Source: a bacterium (GTDB lineage Bacteria; Planctomycetota; Planctomycetia; Pirellulales; Pirellulaceae). From it: a stretch of 64,000 nt of DNA. The translations under genes were made by a program, and so were the position numbers. The DNA is taken from NCBI GenBank assembly GCA_030430075.1, contig JAUIGN010000043.1, positions 1-64,000 of the forward strand. The letters are read 5' to 3'. Below are positions 45,382 through 55,289 of this stretch, one piece after another; position 1 is the first letter of the stretch; each line of letters starts with the position of its first letter. The notes beneath the pieces were generated by a model that was not told the origin of the DNA, did not search any database, and saw nothing but the letters and a program-made list of their open reading frames with translations.

Positions 45382-46344
45382 ATGTCGGTCTCCGCGTTCT
45401 TGGAAAAGCACTTTCGCCACTTCAACGCGCGCGAGACGCTCGCTGCGGCACAGGCCTATAAGCAGCACACAGCCGGCGGCGGCAAGATGTTGCTGGCGAT
45501 GGCAGGTGCGATGAGTACCGCCGAGCTGGGAATCTCGCTGGCGGAGATGATCCGGGCAGGTCAGGTGCATGCGATTTCATGCACGGCGGCCAACCTGGAA
45601 GAAGACATTTTCAACCTGGTTGCTCACGATGAGTACCGCATTGTCTCCGACTACCGTGATCTGTCACCGGCAGGTGAGGTGGCGTTGCGGGACGCGGGCT
45701 TCAATCGCGTGACCGATACCTGCATCCCCGAAACGGCAATGCGGCATATCGAGCGGTACCTGGTTGAGTACTGGATCGAGGCGGGCGAAAAGGGGCATTC
45801 CGGGAATGCCAACGAGTATTTCTTTCGGCTCTTCGACGAAAAGAAGTTGGAGCCCTACTACCAGATTCCGCCGCAAGAGTCCTGGGTTCTGGCGGCCCAC
45901 GAGATGCAGATCCCCGTCTTTTCCCCCGGCTTTGAAGACTCGACCTTGGGCAATATTTTCGCGGCCCGCGTCATCGACGGCACGGTGAAGTCACACAGTG
46001 TCATCAAGACCGGGACCGCCCAGATGGAAACGCTCGTCCAGTGGTACCTGAGCACTTCGGCCACGGCCCCGATCGGCTTCTTTCAGATCGGCGGCGGCAT
46101 CGCGGGCGATTTCGCCATTTGTGCCGTGCCTCTAATCATTCAGGATCTGCGTCAAGACGTGCCGCTCTGGTCGTACTTCGCTCAGATTTCGGACTCGACG
46201 ACCTCATACGGTTCGTATTCAGGGGCCGTCCCCAACGAGAAGATCACCTGGTGCAAGCTGGATGAGGCGGGGCCCAAGTTCATGATCAACTCGGACGCCG
46301 CGATCGTCGCGCCATTGATCTTTGCCTACGTCTTGGGCCAGTAG
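45382..46344 (+). CDS. Deoxyhypusine-synthase-like protein, active-site Lys absent
   Basis: The 320-residue protein has the deoxyhypusine synthase fold signature: NLVAHDEY ... DTCIPETAMRHIE, IPVFSPGFEDSTLGNIFAAR, FFQIGGGIAGDFAICAVPLI and the C-terminal WCKLDEAGPKFMINSDAAIVAPL. In eukaryotic and archaeal enzymes the GGG loop contains the catalytic Lys (GGGxxKHH). Here that site reads GGGIAGDF (about 237-244), so the spermidine-derived imine cannot form on that Lys. Some bacterial members make homospermidine; this one may use a different residue or have another role. No eIF5A-type gene is nearby. The first 46 codons of the longer frame (from 45244) are judged non-coding. Confidence 0.75.
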   Translation: MSVSAFLEKHFRHFNARETLAAAQAYKQHTAGGGKMLLAMAGAMSTAELGISLAEMIRAGQVHAISCTAANLEEDIFNLVAHDEYRIVSDYRDLSPAGEVALRDAGFNRVTDTCIPETAMRHIERYLVEYWIEAGEKGHSGNANEYFFRLFDEKKLEPYYQIPPQESWVLAAHEMQIPVFSPGFEDSTLGNIFAARVIDGTVKSHSVIKTGTAQMETLVQWYLSTSATAPIGFFQIGGGIAGDFAICAVPLIIQDLRQDVPLWSYFAQISDSTTSYGSYSGAVPNEKITWCKLDEAGPKFMINSDAAIVAPLIFAYVLGQ

Positions 46345-46462
46345 CCGGGAGCCCGTGGCGGAAATCGCCAGAGGTCATCGCCCCGCGCTCGAACAACGAT
46401 TGGCGCCAAAATTCCGGCAACTCCGATGTAGGGAGTGTGAGAAGTTGTTGATGGCTCGTTCC

Positions 46463-47383
46463 CTACGCGTCGTCCTTCGGTAGCGTCCAGCGGTTGTCGC
46501 GGAAAACGGTCTCCGCCGGGTTGAATTCCGTAATCGTCTCCAGCGAAAGTTGGGCGACTGGGGAATCGCGTTTGTTCGTAACCAATGTGGACCAGGGGAC
46601 GTCCTTTTCATCGCGTGACTCCTGGCCCGGCTGTCCCAAAACCATTAGCTCGAGGGCAAGCAATTTCTTCTGCACGGCCCTGGGAAGCAGGCCGGTCCGC
46701 TGGGAGGCGGCAGCCCGGAAGGCTTCGAGCGTGAACATGGACGAGAAACGCTGGAAGACTTGTTGGAACAGCGGGCGGCGGGTGAAATTCAAGGCCTCAC
46801 GGCGGTTGCCTGACCGCAGCGCGCGGATGGCCGTCAGGAGCATGGTCTGCTCCGACTCGGTAAGCGCCACGGCCACCGTCTTCGGCCGCGCAGGAGGCTT
46901 CAGTACGCTGCGGTCGTGGGCAGGATCCAGCAGGTAGACCATGGCCCGGAACTTCCGCTCTTCGGCGGGAGAGCGGGCCAGGCCCGCCATGCTCAGCAAG
47001 GCGCCGCGGCCCTGTCCTGCCGGGTCCAGGTGGGCTGCCAGGAGATACAGGCGAATCGCCGCATTGCGGGCCTCGGGATCTTCGCGTTTCTCGGAGAGCT
47101 CATCAGCGTAGTCGCGATAGTCCTGCGGTTTTTCGGGGTTCAAAGCAGCCAGTCGTTCCGGCGCAACGGAGACGATCATCACATCGATTTCGGCGCGCTG
47201 AACAACGCGTTGTCGAGTCTCGCCGTTGGGCAACAGTTCGTCGACAACGACGCGTTGGTCGTTTTCGCTGACCAGGAATCCCTTGATGGATACGGGATTG
47301 TCCTTCTGCAAGATGATGACGCCATAGCAGGGCAGAGCCCAACTGGCCAGCAGCAACATCCAGAGCGGTGTCCAGCGCGGCAT
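46463..47383 (-). CDS. Secreted hypothetical protein, last gene of ExbB/ExbD cluster
   Basis: The 306-residue exported protein (signal MPRWTPLWMLLLASWALPCYG) opens with a small beta domain (VIILQKDNPVSIKGFLVSEN ... DVMIVSV, about 22-72), followed by a helical, charged part. It lies only 14 bp downstream of the 1319-residue membrane protein gene and is the last gene of the operon. I do not recognise the family. The beta domain resembles the N-terminus of the operon's first protein (DRIILRNLKIIDG), so the two may share a binding function. Confidence 0.7.
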   Translation of the reverse strand: MPRWTPLWMLLLASWALPCYGVIILQKDNPVSIKGFLVSENDQRVVVDELLPNGETRQRVVQRAEIDVMIVSVAPERLAALNPEKPQDYRDYADELSEKREDPEARNAAIRLYLLAAHLDPAGQGRGALLSMAGLARSPAEERKFRAMVYLLDPAHDRSVLKPPARPKTVAVALTESEQTMLLTAIRALRSGNRREALNFTRRPLFQQVFQRFSSMFTLEAFRAAASQRTGLLPRAVQKKLLALELMVLGQPGQESRDEKDVPWSTLVTNKRDSPVAQLSLETITEFNPAETVFRDNRWTLPKDDA

Positions 47384-47397
47384 GGTCGTTTCTCGAT

Positions 47398-50300
47398 CTA
47401 CTTGGGGCGGTTCCAGAGCATCCACATCTGCACAATCGCTGCCTGGCTGGCTCGGAGCTGGCCCAACGAATGGGTGGCGCTGCGGTCCGCCTGTTGAAGT
47501 TCGCCGATAATGTGTTGTGCCTCACCGGCTGCCTGGGGAGACCTTTGTGTCACGGCCGCGGCCAGGAGCTGCAGCCAGATCCGTTCGAGCAGCACGGTCT
47601 GCTGCAACGGATTTGTCGCCATGTAGTCGACCGCTTGCAACTGGTGCGGGACGTCATTCAGTTGGCGTTCCACGTCCTTGGTCGGCCCAGACTCGAGCAG
47701 CCCCGCTGCGTAGTGCTGAATGATCGCCCGCAGGACCGCAGCCGGACCGGCCGCATCCGCGAATGTGGGCTGCGGGACGCCCAGCAAGTTCGCCTGGCGA
47801 ACGTATTGGTCAAACAGCAACCGGCGGGCCCGATCGATCCGCTGCGGTTCCTTGATTGCCGACCCGGTCGCCGCAAGTTTCGTCAGGGCGCGCCGCAGCA
47901 GGGCACCGCGCACGGCTTGCAGCGACTCGGCCGAATCGTCCACACGAATTGGCTCGTCGAGCAACTCGGAAACGGTCGCCTGCAGCTTTTCCAGGTCCAA
48001 GGCCGGGGTCTCCAACTGGTCGGCGATGGCCAGATGGAGTTGTGGCCAATGGCGAAACGCGGCGACACGTTCCAGGATCTTGGTATGTTCGTTCAGTGGC
48101 TTTCTGGCCACCAGGTAAGCTGCCAGCAGGTTTGCTTGCGAGGGGTCCAGGTCCGCCACCCGGCCGGCAACGGCCGCCACACTCTCCAGGCGTTCTACAC
48201 GTTTCGCCGAACCTTCGCGTTGCAAGCGACCGAGTGCACTGTTGAGCCGTTCGACGGCGTCCCAGTCGGTCCCGATCTCGGTCGGAAAGAAGGGGTCGTC
48301 ATCTTCACCCAGGCTGGCCTCCAAGTCGGGCGGTCCCCGCTTGATCATCGTGTCGAACGTACCGTGCCCCAGTTCACCTTGGGCCAGCGCGCAGCCCAAA
48401 GTTGCAACACGACTCAGCCGCGTGGCCGACTCGGCTGCCTGGATACGTTCGTCCGCCGCCTCGCTCGTCCAGTCCAGATCCCGCCGCGCCAACTGCATGA
48501 AGTCGAGCGTACGTCCTTCCGCGGTAACCTCTTCAATAATTCCCAGCGCCTCGCGAAATTTACCGGCGATGTCGCGCGGGTCGGTGGCATCCGGTTTGAC
48601 ATTCGTCCGTCTGACCAGCCGGTTCTGCAGATAGGTGCGGAGGTCCCCGTTCTCCGTCGTCTCAAAAATATCGATCATCTTGGCGATGATCAGCGGATCT
48701 TTGCTGTTGGTACTGGTATCGATTAACGGTTGGACATCGCGCCAGGCATCGCCGCTGGTCTGCAGCAGCGCGGCCAGAAACTCTGCATTCAACCCGTCCA
48801 CGCGTGCCGGATCCAGGTAGCGACCTGCTTCCTCAACGATCAGATGATGCAAGGGCAGGGCGTCTGCCGGTCGCGATTCCGCCGAGGCGATCATGAGATG
48901 AAAGAGTCGTTCCGCCAACGCACCCAGGCATTGGCGTTCCAACGACAGAAGCGGCTGCTCGCGATCGATGGTCGTGCCGACGACGTCGCCGACGGCGCTG
49001 GCCATCGCGTCGGCACGTTCCGGGGCCTCCGCAGCCGCGTGCATCGCCAGAACCGCTCCGCGCATGGCCCAGAAAATGGCCCGGTAGTCGTCTGCCCGCT
49101 CGCTGAGTCGGTCTTCCGGGCCGGGGATGGCACCCACCAGCGCGCGCCGGATCTGGGTGGCGGTCGCGTCGTCCGGTTCCACGACGTACGCCTGGGAGAC
49201 GACGTTCAGCAGAATATTGCGTTGGACGGTGTCGTCAGTCTCCTGCAACGCCTGCCGGATGATCGTCTCGTAGGCGCTGGCTCGGTGCGCGGGATCGGGC
49301 GAGCCGATGGCTTTGAGGGTCCGTCGCAGCAGGGGAAATTCGACCGTGGCGTTGTGAACGGCCAGCACCAATTCCACACTCCACCAACGATCGTCGCTCG
49401 CATCCGTGGCGGCCGAGGTCTCGGTGGCGGCCACCTCGGGTGCCGCCGGTTCCAGGCCGGGCTCGACGGGGGTCATGCGTCCACCCATCATGGCCCATCC
49501 CAAGAATCCTACCACCAGCAACACGGCGACCATCGCTGCCACCAACGCGGCATTCGAGAGATTGCGTTCCGACTGTCGCTTCTTGTAATTCCGGCGGGAC
49601 AGTTTCTTGATGACCTGTTCGACTTGTCCCGGCGTGAGTCCCCACTGGCCGCCTTCCTTGAGGATCCGCTGCCGGATGCTGGAATCCAACCGCAGGGCAT
49701 CGCCCAAGTGCTCGCTCACCAGCCCCTCGAGATGGTCGAGTGCTTCCGCTTCCGTCACGATCTGAATGGATTGTGCGGTGGCCAATTCGCGCAGCACGCC
49801 CCGCGCCTGCTCGGCGTCGAGACCGAACCGCTCTTCCGCGCGTTCCAGCAACATCGAATGCACGCGGGCAGTTAGAATCGGCTGCGGAAGTTGGCCGAGC
49901 ATTTCGCCGGCATACGTTCGGAACGGCGCCATCCGCGCTTGCTGTTCGACGCTCTGGCCGTCAGCATCGCTGGGCTTGCTTTCCAGTTGTGCGACGGCAG
50001 CATCGACTTGATTCGCCGGGAGGCCGATCTCTTCCGCCATCGCCCCCAGCAAGACCCGGCTCCGTGCGTTGAGGCCGCGGTTCTGCGCCAGGATCGGAGC
50101 GGCCCGATCAAGGAAGGTTGCCAGCAGAGGATCCTGTGGCTTGTCTTCCGGGGTCGCCAACCGGGCCTGCGTCACCGACTCCAACAGCAGTTTCTTCTGG
50201 TCGGCAACCTCTCGGACGAGTTGCGAAGCATAAACGTGCGAAAGCTTGAGCACCTTCGTGCCGTGAGCGACCAGTCCGCTCTCCAGGTCCCGTGAGATGT

Positions 50301-51357
50301 GACCGACCGCCAGCTTGTCGAGCGACGTGGCGACGAACTCGGTGAAGATCTCGTGTGGCTTCTTCGGTGCTTCGTGCCGAGGCGGTTCGGGCTTGCCCGC
50401 TTCCTTCCAGCGGCGGCGCTGGCTGGCTTCGTCCGATGGCGACTCCTGGGGCGGACGATCGCCAGGTGCCAGGGCCCGCATGACGGCGGCCACATCCGAA
50501 TCTCCCAACCCTAAATCCTCGGCGGCGGCCGAGATCAGCGAATGCGTCTTGGGACTGAAACCACGTTGCTCGGCGAGGATCGCGGCCGCCCGCTGCGAAA
50601 GCTGTTCGCGGCGCTGTTCTCTGGACCTCCGTCCGGCGTTGAGATGTCCGCCGGTGGCCGAACTGCCGCCGGTCCGCGGTCGATCCGATCGCGGCAGGGG
50701 ATGGGGACCGGTCGCGTCCTGCCGGGCTGCCGGGGGAGGCGTAGCGACGGGCGGTGCATCCGCTGACGGCTGGCGGGGTCGAGCCGGATCCGGAGAATCG
50801 TTTGCGCCATCGATTACGGGTCGTTCACTGCCTGCCGATCCTGGCGGCTTCGGGAGCGGCGGAGGCGGGGGTGGCTGCGGCGGATTGGGCGAGTTAAGGG
50901 AGAATGTTTTCTCGCGCTGGAATTCGTGCTGCGGCCCTTGAACCGGCTGCGGCCCTTGATCCGGCTGCGGACCGGGCGCCGTTGCCGGTTGGTCGCTTGT
51001 CGGGCTGTCGGCCGACGGTCGTTCGGCCGGCGGGACGTCCGGTCGCTTGTGCGGCGAACGGGTTGGCAGCGGAGGCGGTTTGGGAGCGGCGGTAGCGGGC
51101 GGCTTTGCCTGCTGCAGCTCCACACGCTGGATGACCCCACGGCGTCGCAGGTCCTCAATCGTGGCGCGCAACTGATCGTCGGACAATTCGAGCTCCCGGG
51201 CCAGCGCCACCAACTGCTCCCAGCTACCGGCATCCAGCACTCGACTTTCCAACACGATGGGCGCAGCCTGTTCGAGAAAGCGTTGGATCTTGCTCTCTGC
51301 GTCACGGCGCGTCGTGTTTGAAGGAGGCTGGTTGGCCGCCATGGTCAACTCGTTCAT
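47398..51357 (-). CDS. Large membrane protein with tandem helical repeats, ExbB/ExbD cluster
   Basis: The 1319-residue protein has an N-terminal cytoplasmic part, one membrane helix at about 602-625 (AALVAAMVAVLLVVGFLGWA, preceded by a basic KKRQSER) and a periplasmic C-terminal domain of about 690 residues. The cytoplasmic part contains five recognisable copies of a helical unit of about 48 residues, ending in a G-L-x(4)-V-x-x-V-[VIM]-x-x-L-type pattern, at about 27-75, 252-298, 414-460, 481-530 and 545-588; 339-388 may be a sixth. A Pro-rich linker separates copies 1 and 2. The periplasmic part is helical with no recognised motif. No enzyme signature is visible. Confidence 0.7.
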   Translation of the reverse strand: MNELTMAANQPPSNTTRRDAESKIQRFLEQAAPIVLESRVLDAGSWEQLVALARELELSDDQLRATIEDLRRRGVIQRVELQQAKPPATAAPKPPPLPTRSPHKRPDVPPAERPSADSPTSDQPATAPGPQPDQGPQPVQGPQHEFQREKTFSLNSPNPPQPPPPPPLPKPPGSAGSERPVIDGANDSPDPARPRQPSADAPPVATPPPAARQDATGPHPLPRSDRPRTGGSSATGGHLNAGRRSREQRREQLSQRAAAILAEQRGFSPKTHSLISAAAEDLGLGDSDVAAVMRALAPGDRPPQESPSDEASQRRRWKEAGKPEPPRHEAPKKPHEIFTEFVATSLDKLAVGHISRDLESGLVAHGTKVLKLSHVYASQLVREVADQKKLLLESVTQARLATPEDKPQDPLLATFLDRAAPILAQNRGLNARSRVLLGAMAEEIGLPANQVDAAVAQLESKPSDADGQSVEQQARMAPFRTYAGEMLGQLPQPILTARVHSMLLERAEERFGLDAEQARGVLRELATAQSIQIVTEAEALDHLEGLVSEHLGDALRLDSSIRQRILKEGGQWGLTPGQVEQVIKKLSRRNYKKRQSERNLSNAALVAAMVAVLLVVGFLGWAMMGGRMTPVEPGLEPAAPEVAATETSAATDASDDRWWSVELVLAVHNATVEFPLLRRTLKAIGSPDPAHRASAYETIIRQALQETDDTVQRNILLNVVSQAYVVEPDDATATQIRRALVGAIPGPEDRLSERADDYRAIFWAMRGAVLAMHAAAEAPERADAMASAVGDVVGTTIDREQPLLSLERQCLGALAERLFHLMIASAESRPADALPLHHLIVEEAGRYLDPARVDGLNAEFLAALLQTSGDAWRDVQPLIDTSTNSKDPLIIAKMIDIFETTENGDLRTYLQNRLVRRTNVKPDATDPRDIAGKFREALGIIEEVTAEGRTLDFMQLARRDLDWTSEAADERIQAAESATRLSRVATLGCALAQGELGHGTFDTMIKRGPPDLEASLGEDDDPFFPTEIGTDWDAVERLNSALGRLQREGSAKRVERLESVAAVAGRVADLDPSQANLLAAYLVARKPLNEHTKILERVAAFRHWPQLHLAIADQLETPALDLEKLQATVSELLDEPIRVDDSAESLQAVRGALLRRALTKLAATGSAIKEPQRIDRARRLLFDQYVRQANLLGVPQPTFADAAGPAAVLRAIIQHYAAGLLESGPTKDVERQLNDVPHQLQAVDYMATNPLQQTVLLERIWLQLLAAAVTQRSPQAAGEAQHIIGELQQADRSATHSLGQLRASQAAIVQMWMLWNRPK

Positions 51358-51730
51358 CAGTGCGAGACCGGGCCGTTTCGACAGGAAACCGTGCCGGCAT
51401 CTGGCTGCCGGGAGTGGCAAACGGGGCGCGAACGAGCATGCCCGGCAAGGCGCCTTTCCCGCGCTCCTGGTGAACGGAACATCGACAACTGCCCGGACAT
51501 CGCTTCCGTCGCCAGGCGGTGCTTCCGGCATTCCACCGTTTGGCGCAGGGGGCTCGCGACACCCTACGGACGATCGTGTCGAACCGTCCTTTAGTTATAC
51601 CTCATTTGTCGCGGCGAGAGACCGCAGCGGGCGTTGCCGAAGCCGGGCGTCCTGACGAGTTATCCGGGGGCAGCGGCCTGCAACTGACCGGCTGGGACGA
51701 TCACGCCGGTCGTGCCGCAGTGTGTCGGCC
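51358..51730. other. 373-bp gap inside the ExbB/ExbD cluster
   Basis: This lies between the TPR protein gene and the repeat membrane protein gene (both minus). It may hold a secondary promoter, so the last two genes may be transcribed separately. I saw no terminator or repeat. Confidence 0.35.
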
Positions 51731-54352
51731 CTATCTCGGCAGGGTGGCGATCTTCTCTTTCCAGGGGGACGGCACGTTGGGATACAGGAGTTCGAATTGT
51801 TTCAGCACGGCTGCCAGTTTGTCCGGATCCGATGCCGCCAGACAAGCCATTTGATAGTACTTTGCTTCGTACCACTCTGATGTGCCTTTGCGAAGTCCGG
51901 CCAGCAGCGTTCGCCAGCGTTGGAGCGAGCTGTCGTACTGGCCGGCCTGGTAATGGGCCAGTCCCGACCGTCGCAGGTAGCTCCGATCCTTCGCCTGACT
52001 GTCGACGGCAAGTAACTGGTCGAGCCGTTGGGCGGCTTCGCGGTGGTCGCCCAGTTGCGCGGCGTACTGGGCTGCCTTGGACATCGCGACACGCGCGTTT
52101 TTCTTCTCCGCCAGTGCGGAGGGACTCTCACCAAACAGTTGGGACAGCCGCGCGTAGACGCGATGGGCCTCGCGGGCCGCGTCACTGGGACCGCTGCCGG
52201 CACGCTGGACGGCGGCATCGGCCGCCCTGGCGGCGGCTACGAGCCCGGACAGTTCGAACGGTGACCCCTGGCCGTGTTGGGCCAGCCAGGCGGCATGTGC
52301 TGCCTGGGCGTCTTGTTGATCCCGCGCCGCCGCCAGCTTCATCGCATAGTAGTGGTACTCGGCCGCCACATTGGACGACGTGGCAAGTGTGTCGGCCCAC
52401 CCGGCGGCCCGATCAAGGTACGAGGCGGCCAAGGCCAAGTCGGGTGGATCGCGGTCGAGCGCGACACTGGCGGCCAGCGAGCTGACCTTGACCTGCTGAC
52501 TTGGGTTGCCGTCGGCACCGGCCGCCTGGAGGAATGTGTTGGCGTCGGCGATCAACTGATCGCCGGTTTGCTGCCGTTCGCGCCCCGTTGCCTTTTTCCA
52601 TTGTCCGTGCCGGATCACGCAGATGTCGTATCGGGCCGGCAGGTAATTGGGGCTGCCTGGCGAAAGCTTCTCCAGGCTGGCCAGGCTCTCTGCCGGTGAC
52701 GCGCTGCTCTGCTGCAGCTTGCTGATATAGTAGTCGGCCTGCTGAGCGTACTCATGCTGGGGGTAGTCCCGCTTGATCTGCTGCAGCACGGCGATTGCCG
52801 CGGGAACGAAGCGAGGTTCGTCCTTGGCCAGCTTCTGGTAAGCGACGAATGCCGACCAGGCCGCGTCGACCGCCTTGTCGTCTCCGGTTGCCTTCCGTGC
52901 CGCGGCAGCCTTTTCAAACATCCGTGCGCTGTCTTCCAATCGCCCCAGCCGGTAGTAGCAGGTCGCAAGGTGCGTCTGGCATTGGCCCAGCGATGCCAGA
53001 TCCTGGCGGGCGTCTTCCGCCTGGCTGGCCCGTTCCAGGACGGCGGCCGCTTCCTCAAACAGTTCCTGCGACTTGGCCGCTTCCGCCTCTTCGGTCAGTT
53101 GTTGGCCTTTGATCCAGTTGAGATAGAAGCCGTTGGAGTTGTTGAGGTCGATGTCATACTTCTTCAGCAAGGCGCGCACGGGACCTCGCTGTCGCAATTT
53201 GGCCAGACCGGCGATGCCCAGCATGCCCAATTCTTGCAAGTCGGGCGACGGCGTTTGGGCACCCGCAAACGCGGCGCGTACGAGGCTGACGCAGAAGCTG
53301 ATCTTGCCGTTCGTGGCGCTGTCATTGAGGGCGGCAATTTGTTGCTTTGCATAGGCCAACGCCAAGTCGATGCGGTCGGCGTTCAAGAGGGACTGCAAAC
53401 GCCAATAGGGCCCTTCGTCACGCACGCCGGGCGGCGCGCCGCCGCTGTCGAGCCAATCGAAACAAATGGCACTTGCATCGAGGTTGCCGGCGCCCGCTTC
53501 CGCCAGGGCGAGGCCAATTAAGGCCTGGGCGCGGCGAATCGATTCCAGGCCCAGAAACTCTTCGTCGACATCTTTGTATTCACCCTCCAACCCCAACAGG
53601 AGCCGGAACATGTCACGCGCAGAGACGAATTCGTTCGTCTGCGCATTGATGCTTTGACGAGCCAGTCCCAGGTAGTAGCCGGACCAACCGGCGAAGTAGC
53701 CCGCGCGCCCGGCGACTGACTGGAGCTGCATGGCCTGCTGCATCTTGGCCGCTTGCTCGTCACCCTCCTCCAGCTCGTCAATCTCTTCCTGGAGTTTGTC
53801 CGAGGCGGCTCGCAGCTGCCGGTACGACGCCATTAGTTGCGGGGTGATTCTTGTCAGGATGGCCAACGCATCATCACGGTCCGTGGACAGTGATCGATCA
53901 ACGATCCAGTTGTTGATGAGTTTCTCTGCGCGAAAGTAGTCCGCCTGTAGCAGCATCACCTTGAGTGCCGGCGTTTCGGCCGTGGGGACGGCCGCCACCA
54001 GGCGGTTGATCCGGTCCACGACGTCATCGTACTTTTCCTTGTCGGCCGCGTAGGCTACCAACTGGCTGGCATAAACGTCGGCCAGCCGCTTGGCAATCTC
54101 GGTCCGTTCGGCGTCCGGCAACTGGCCCTTGAGGACCTGTTCGAGGTGCAGCGTGCGCAAGTCGACCAGTCCGAGCCGAGTCAGGAATTTCTCGACACGC
54201 GTCTCGTCATCGTCGGCCGACCAGGCGGGAGCCTGCGTTGACAGGCCCATTGCCAGGCAGCCCAGGACGACCAGCACGAGTCCGCCCGACCGCACCGTGG
54301 CGGGGAGACGATCGCAGATCGGGATCTTTCGTGGCTCGAATGTTCTGCTCAT
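51731..54352 (-). CDS. Secreted TPR-repeat protein, ExbB/ExbD cluster
   Basis: The 873-residue protein has an N-terminal signal/anchor (GGLVLVVLGCLAMGLSTQA, about 23-41) and then continuous helical hairpins typical of tetratricopeptide repeats, e.g. AKRLADVYASQLVAYAADKE, RRAQALIGLALAEAGAGNLDA, LATCYYRLGRLEDSARMFEK and YLRRSGLAHYQAGQYDSSLQ. It is likely periplasmic. The start overlaps the stop of the second exbD gene (ATGA), giving coupling. TPR proteins often dock protein partners, here perhaps linking ExbD and the large membrane protein. Confidence 0.78.
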   Translation of the reverse strand: MSRTFEPRKIPICDRLPATVRSGGLVLVVLGCLAMGLSTQAPAWSADDDETRVEKFLTRLGLVDLRTLHLEQVLKGQLPDAERTEIAKRLADVYASQLVAYAADKEKYDDVVDRINRLVAAVPTAETPALKVMLLQADYFRAEKLINNWIVDRSLSTDRDDALAILTRITPQLMASYRQLRAASDKLQEEIDELEEGDEQAAKMQQAMQLQSVAGRAGYFAGWSGYYLGLARQSINAQTNEFVSARDMFRLLLGLEGEYKDVDEEFLGLESIRRAQALIGLALAEAGAGNLDASAICFDWLDSGGAPPGVRDEGPYWRLQSLLNADRIDLALAYAKQQIAALNDSATNGKISFCVSLVRAAFAGAQTPSPDLQELGMLGIAGLAKLRQRGPVRALLKKYDIDLNNSNGFYLNWIKGQQLTEEAEAAKSQELFEEAAAVLERASQAEDARQDLASLGQCQTHLATCYYRLGRLEDSARMFEKAAAARKATGDDKAVDAAWSAFVAYQKLAKDEPRFVPAAIAVLQQIKRDYPQHEYAQQADYYISKLQQSSASPAESLASLEKLSPGSPNYLPARYDICVIRHGQWKKATGRERQQTGDQLIADANTFLQAAGADGNPSQQVKVSSLAASVALDRDPPDLALAASYLDRAAGWADTLATSSNVAAEYHYYAMKLAAARDQQDAQAAHAAWLAQHGQGSPFELSGLVAAARAADAAVQRAGSGPSDAAREAHRVYARLSQLFGESPSALAEKKNARVAMSKAAQYAAQLGDHREAAQRLDQLLAVDSQAKDRSYLRRSGLAHYQAGQYDSSLQRWRTLLAGLRKGTSEWYEAKYYQMACLAASDPDKLAAVLKQFELLYPNVPSPWKEKIATLPR

Positions 54353-54768
54353 TTGGGTGGCACGTAGGTGACGATCGTAAAGTCCGCATCCTTGCAAGCC
54401 TGGATGGCGGCGGCGACCATGCCGAAGGGTGCTTCGTCGCTGACCTTGACGTATGCCCCGTCCAGTTTGCTGGGAAACTGCCGCAGGATCCGAGTCAGCT
54501 CGCCCGAGTCCTGCACGTCCCGTGCGCCGACGCGGAAGACGAATCGGCCGCCACTCTCGACGATATCGACGATGGCCGGTTCCAGATCGCTGGCCGAGGC
54601 ACTGGAAGAATCCTGATTCTTGATGTTGGAGTCGAGTTGCCGTTCTGTCTTGACGAACGACGCCGTGGTCATGAAGAAAATCAGCAGCAGAAACACGACG
54701 TCGATCATGCTGGTCATCGACAGCTCGATCTTCTCACCGTGTTGTGTTCGCCGATTGGTTAAGCGCAT
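54349..54768 (-). CDS. exbD: ExbD/TolR-family biopolymer transport protein (second)
   Basis: The 139-residue protein has one N-terminal membrane helix with the conserved proton-linked Asp in MTSMIDVVFLLLIFFMTT (about 18-35), then a periplasmic domain (VFRVGARDVQDSGELTRIL) of the ExbD/TolR fold. It would form a proton-conducting motor with the ExbB homologue encoded upstream. It overlaps the TPR gene by four bases and follows the other exbD gene by 29 bp. Confidence 0.9.
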   Translation of the reverse strand: MRLTNRRTQHGEKIELSMTSMIDVVFLLLIFFMTTASFVKTERQLDSNIKNQDSSSASASDLEPAIVDIVESGGRFVFRVGARDVQDSGELTRILRQFPSKLDGAYVKVSDEAPFGMVAAAIQACKDADFTIVTYVPPK

Positions 54769-54797
54769 CGTGCAACTCGCGGGCTTGACCCTGTTCG

Positions 54798-55214
54798 TTA
54801 TTGGGGCGACTCGACGGCATTGTTGACGCGGAGCACCCCGATCCGGCTCAGCGCTTTCATGACCTCGTTCGTGTGCCGGCTGATGCCGCGCTGGTCCGTG
54901 CGGACCGTCACCTTGAGACGTGTCGCATCGCCACCCAGGGCGCTAAGTTCCTGGCTGACCAGGGAGACCAATCGAGGCAACGTCACGGTATTTCCGGCAA
55001 TCACGTACTGACCGGCCTCCGTCACATTGATCGTGATGGTCGCCGTTTGCTGGTCTTGCGATCCCTTCTGCTTGGCCAGATCGAGCTGTTCTTTGTTGAC
55101 CTTGGAGACCTGGGTAACGGTCATGAAGAAGATAATCAGCAAGAACACGATATCGATCATGGGCGTCATGTCCATGTTCGGTCGGCTCGAGCGGCGACGT
55201 TTGGTAAGACGCAT
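54798..55214 (-). CDS. exbD: ExbD/TolR-family biopolymer transport protein (first)
   Basis: The 138-residue protein is a second ExbD/TolR homologue, distinct in sequence from its neighbour. The membrane helix and key Asp are in MTPMIDIVFLLIIFFMTV, and the periplasmic domain includes ITINVTEAGQYVIAG and LKVTVRTDQRG. Two exbD genes after one exbB gene suggest a heteromeric motor. ATG 55214 is taken as the start because the longer frame begins with GTG at 55232. Confidence 0.9.
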   Translation of the reverse strand: MRLTKRRRSSRPNMDMTPMIDIVFLLIIFFMTVTQVSKVNKEQLDLAKQKGSQDQQTATITINVTEAGQYVIAGNTVTLPRLVSLVSQELSALGGDATRLKVTVRTDQRGISRHTNEVMKALSRIGVLRVNNAVESPQ

Positions 55215-55289
55215 GTTGATCGATCGGGTCACGAATACAGGTTGAGTTTATACCGGCGGGCGGCCGCCGGCGCGCTGCGTCCGACGTTC

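Noticed and set aside
46370..46462. Possible bidirectional terminator between convergent genes
   Set aside because: ACTCC-GATGTA-GGGAGT gives only a weak hairpin and no T run was seen.
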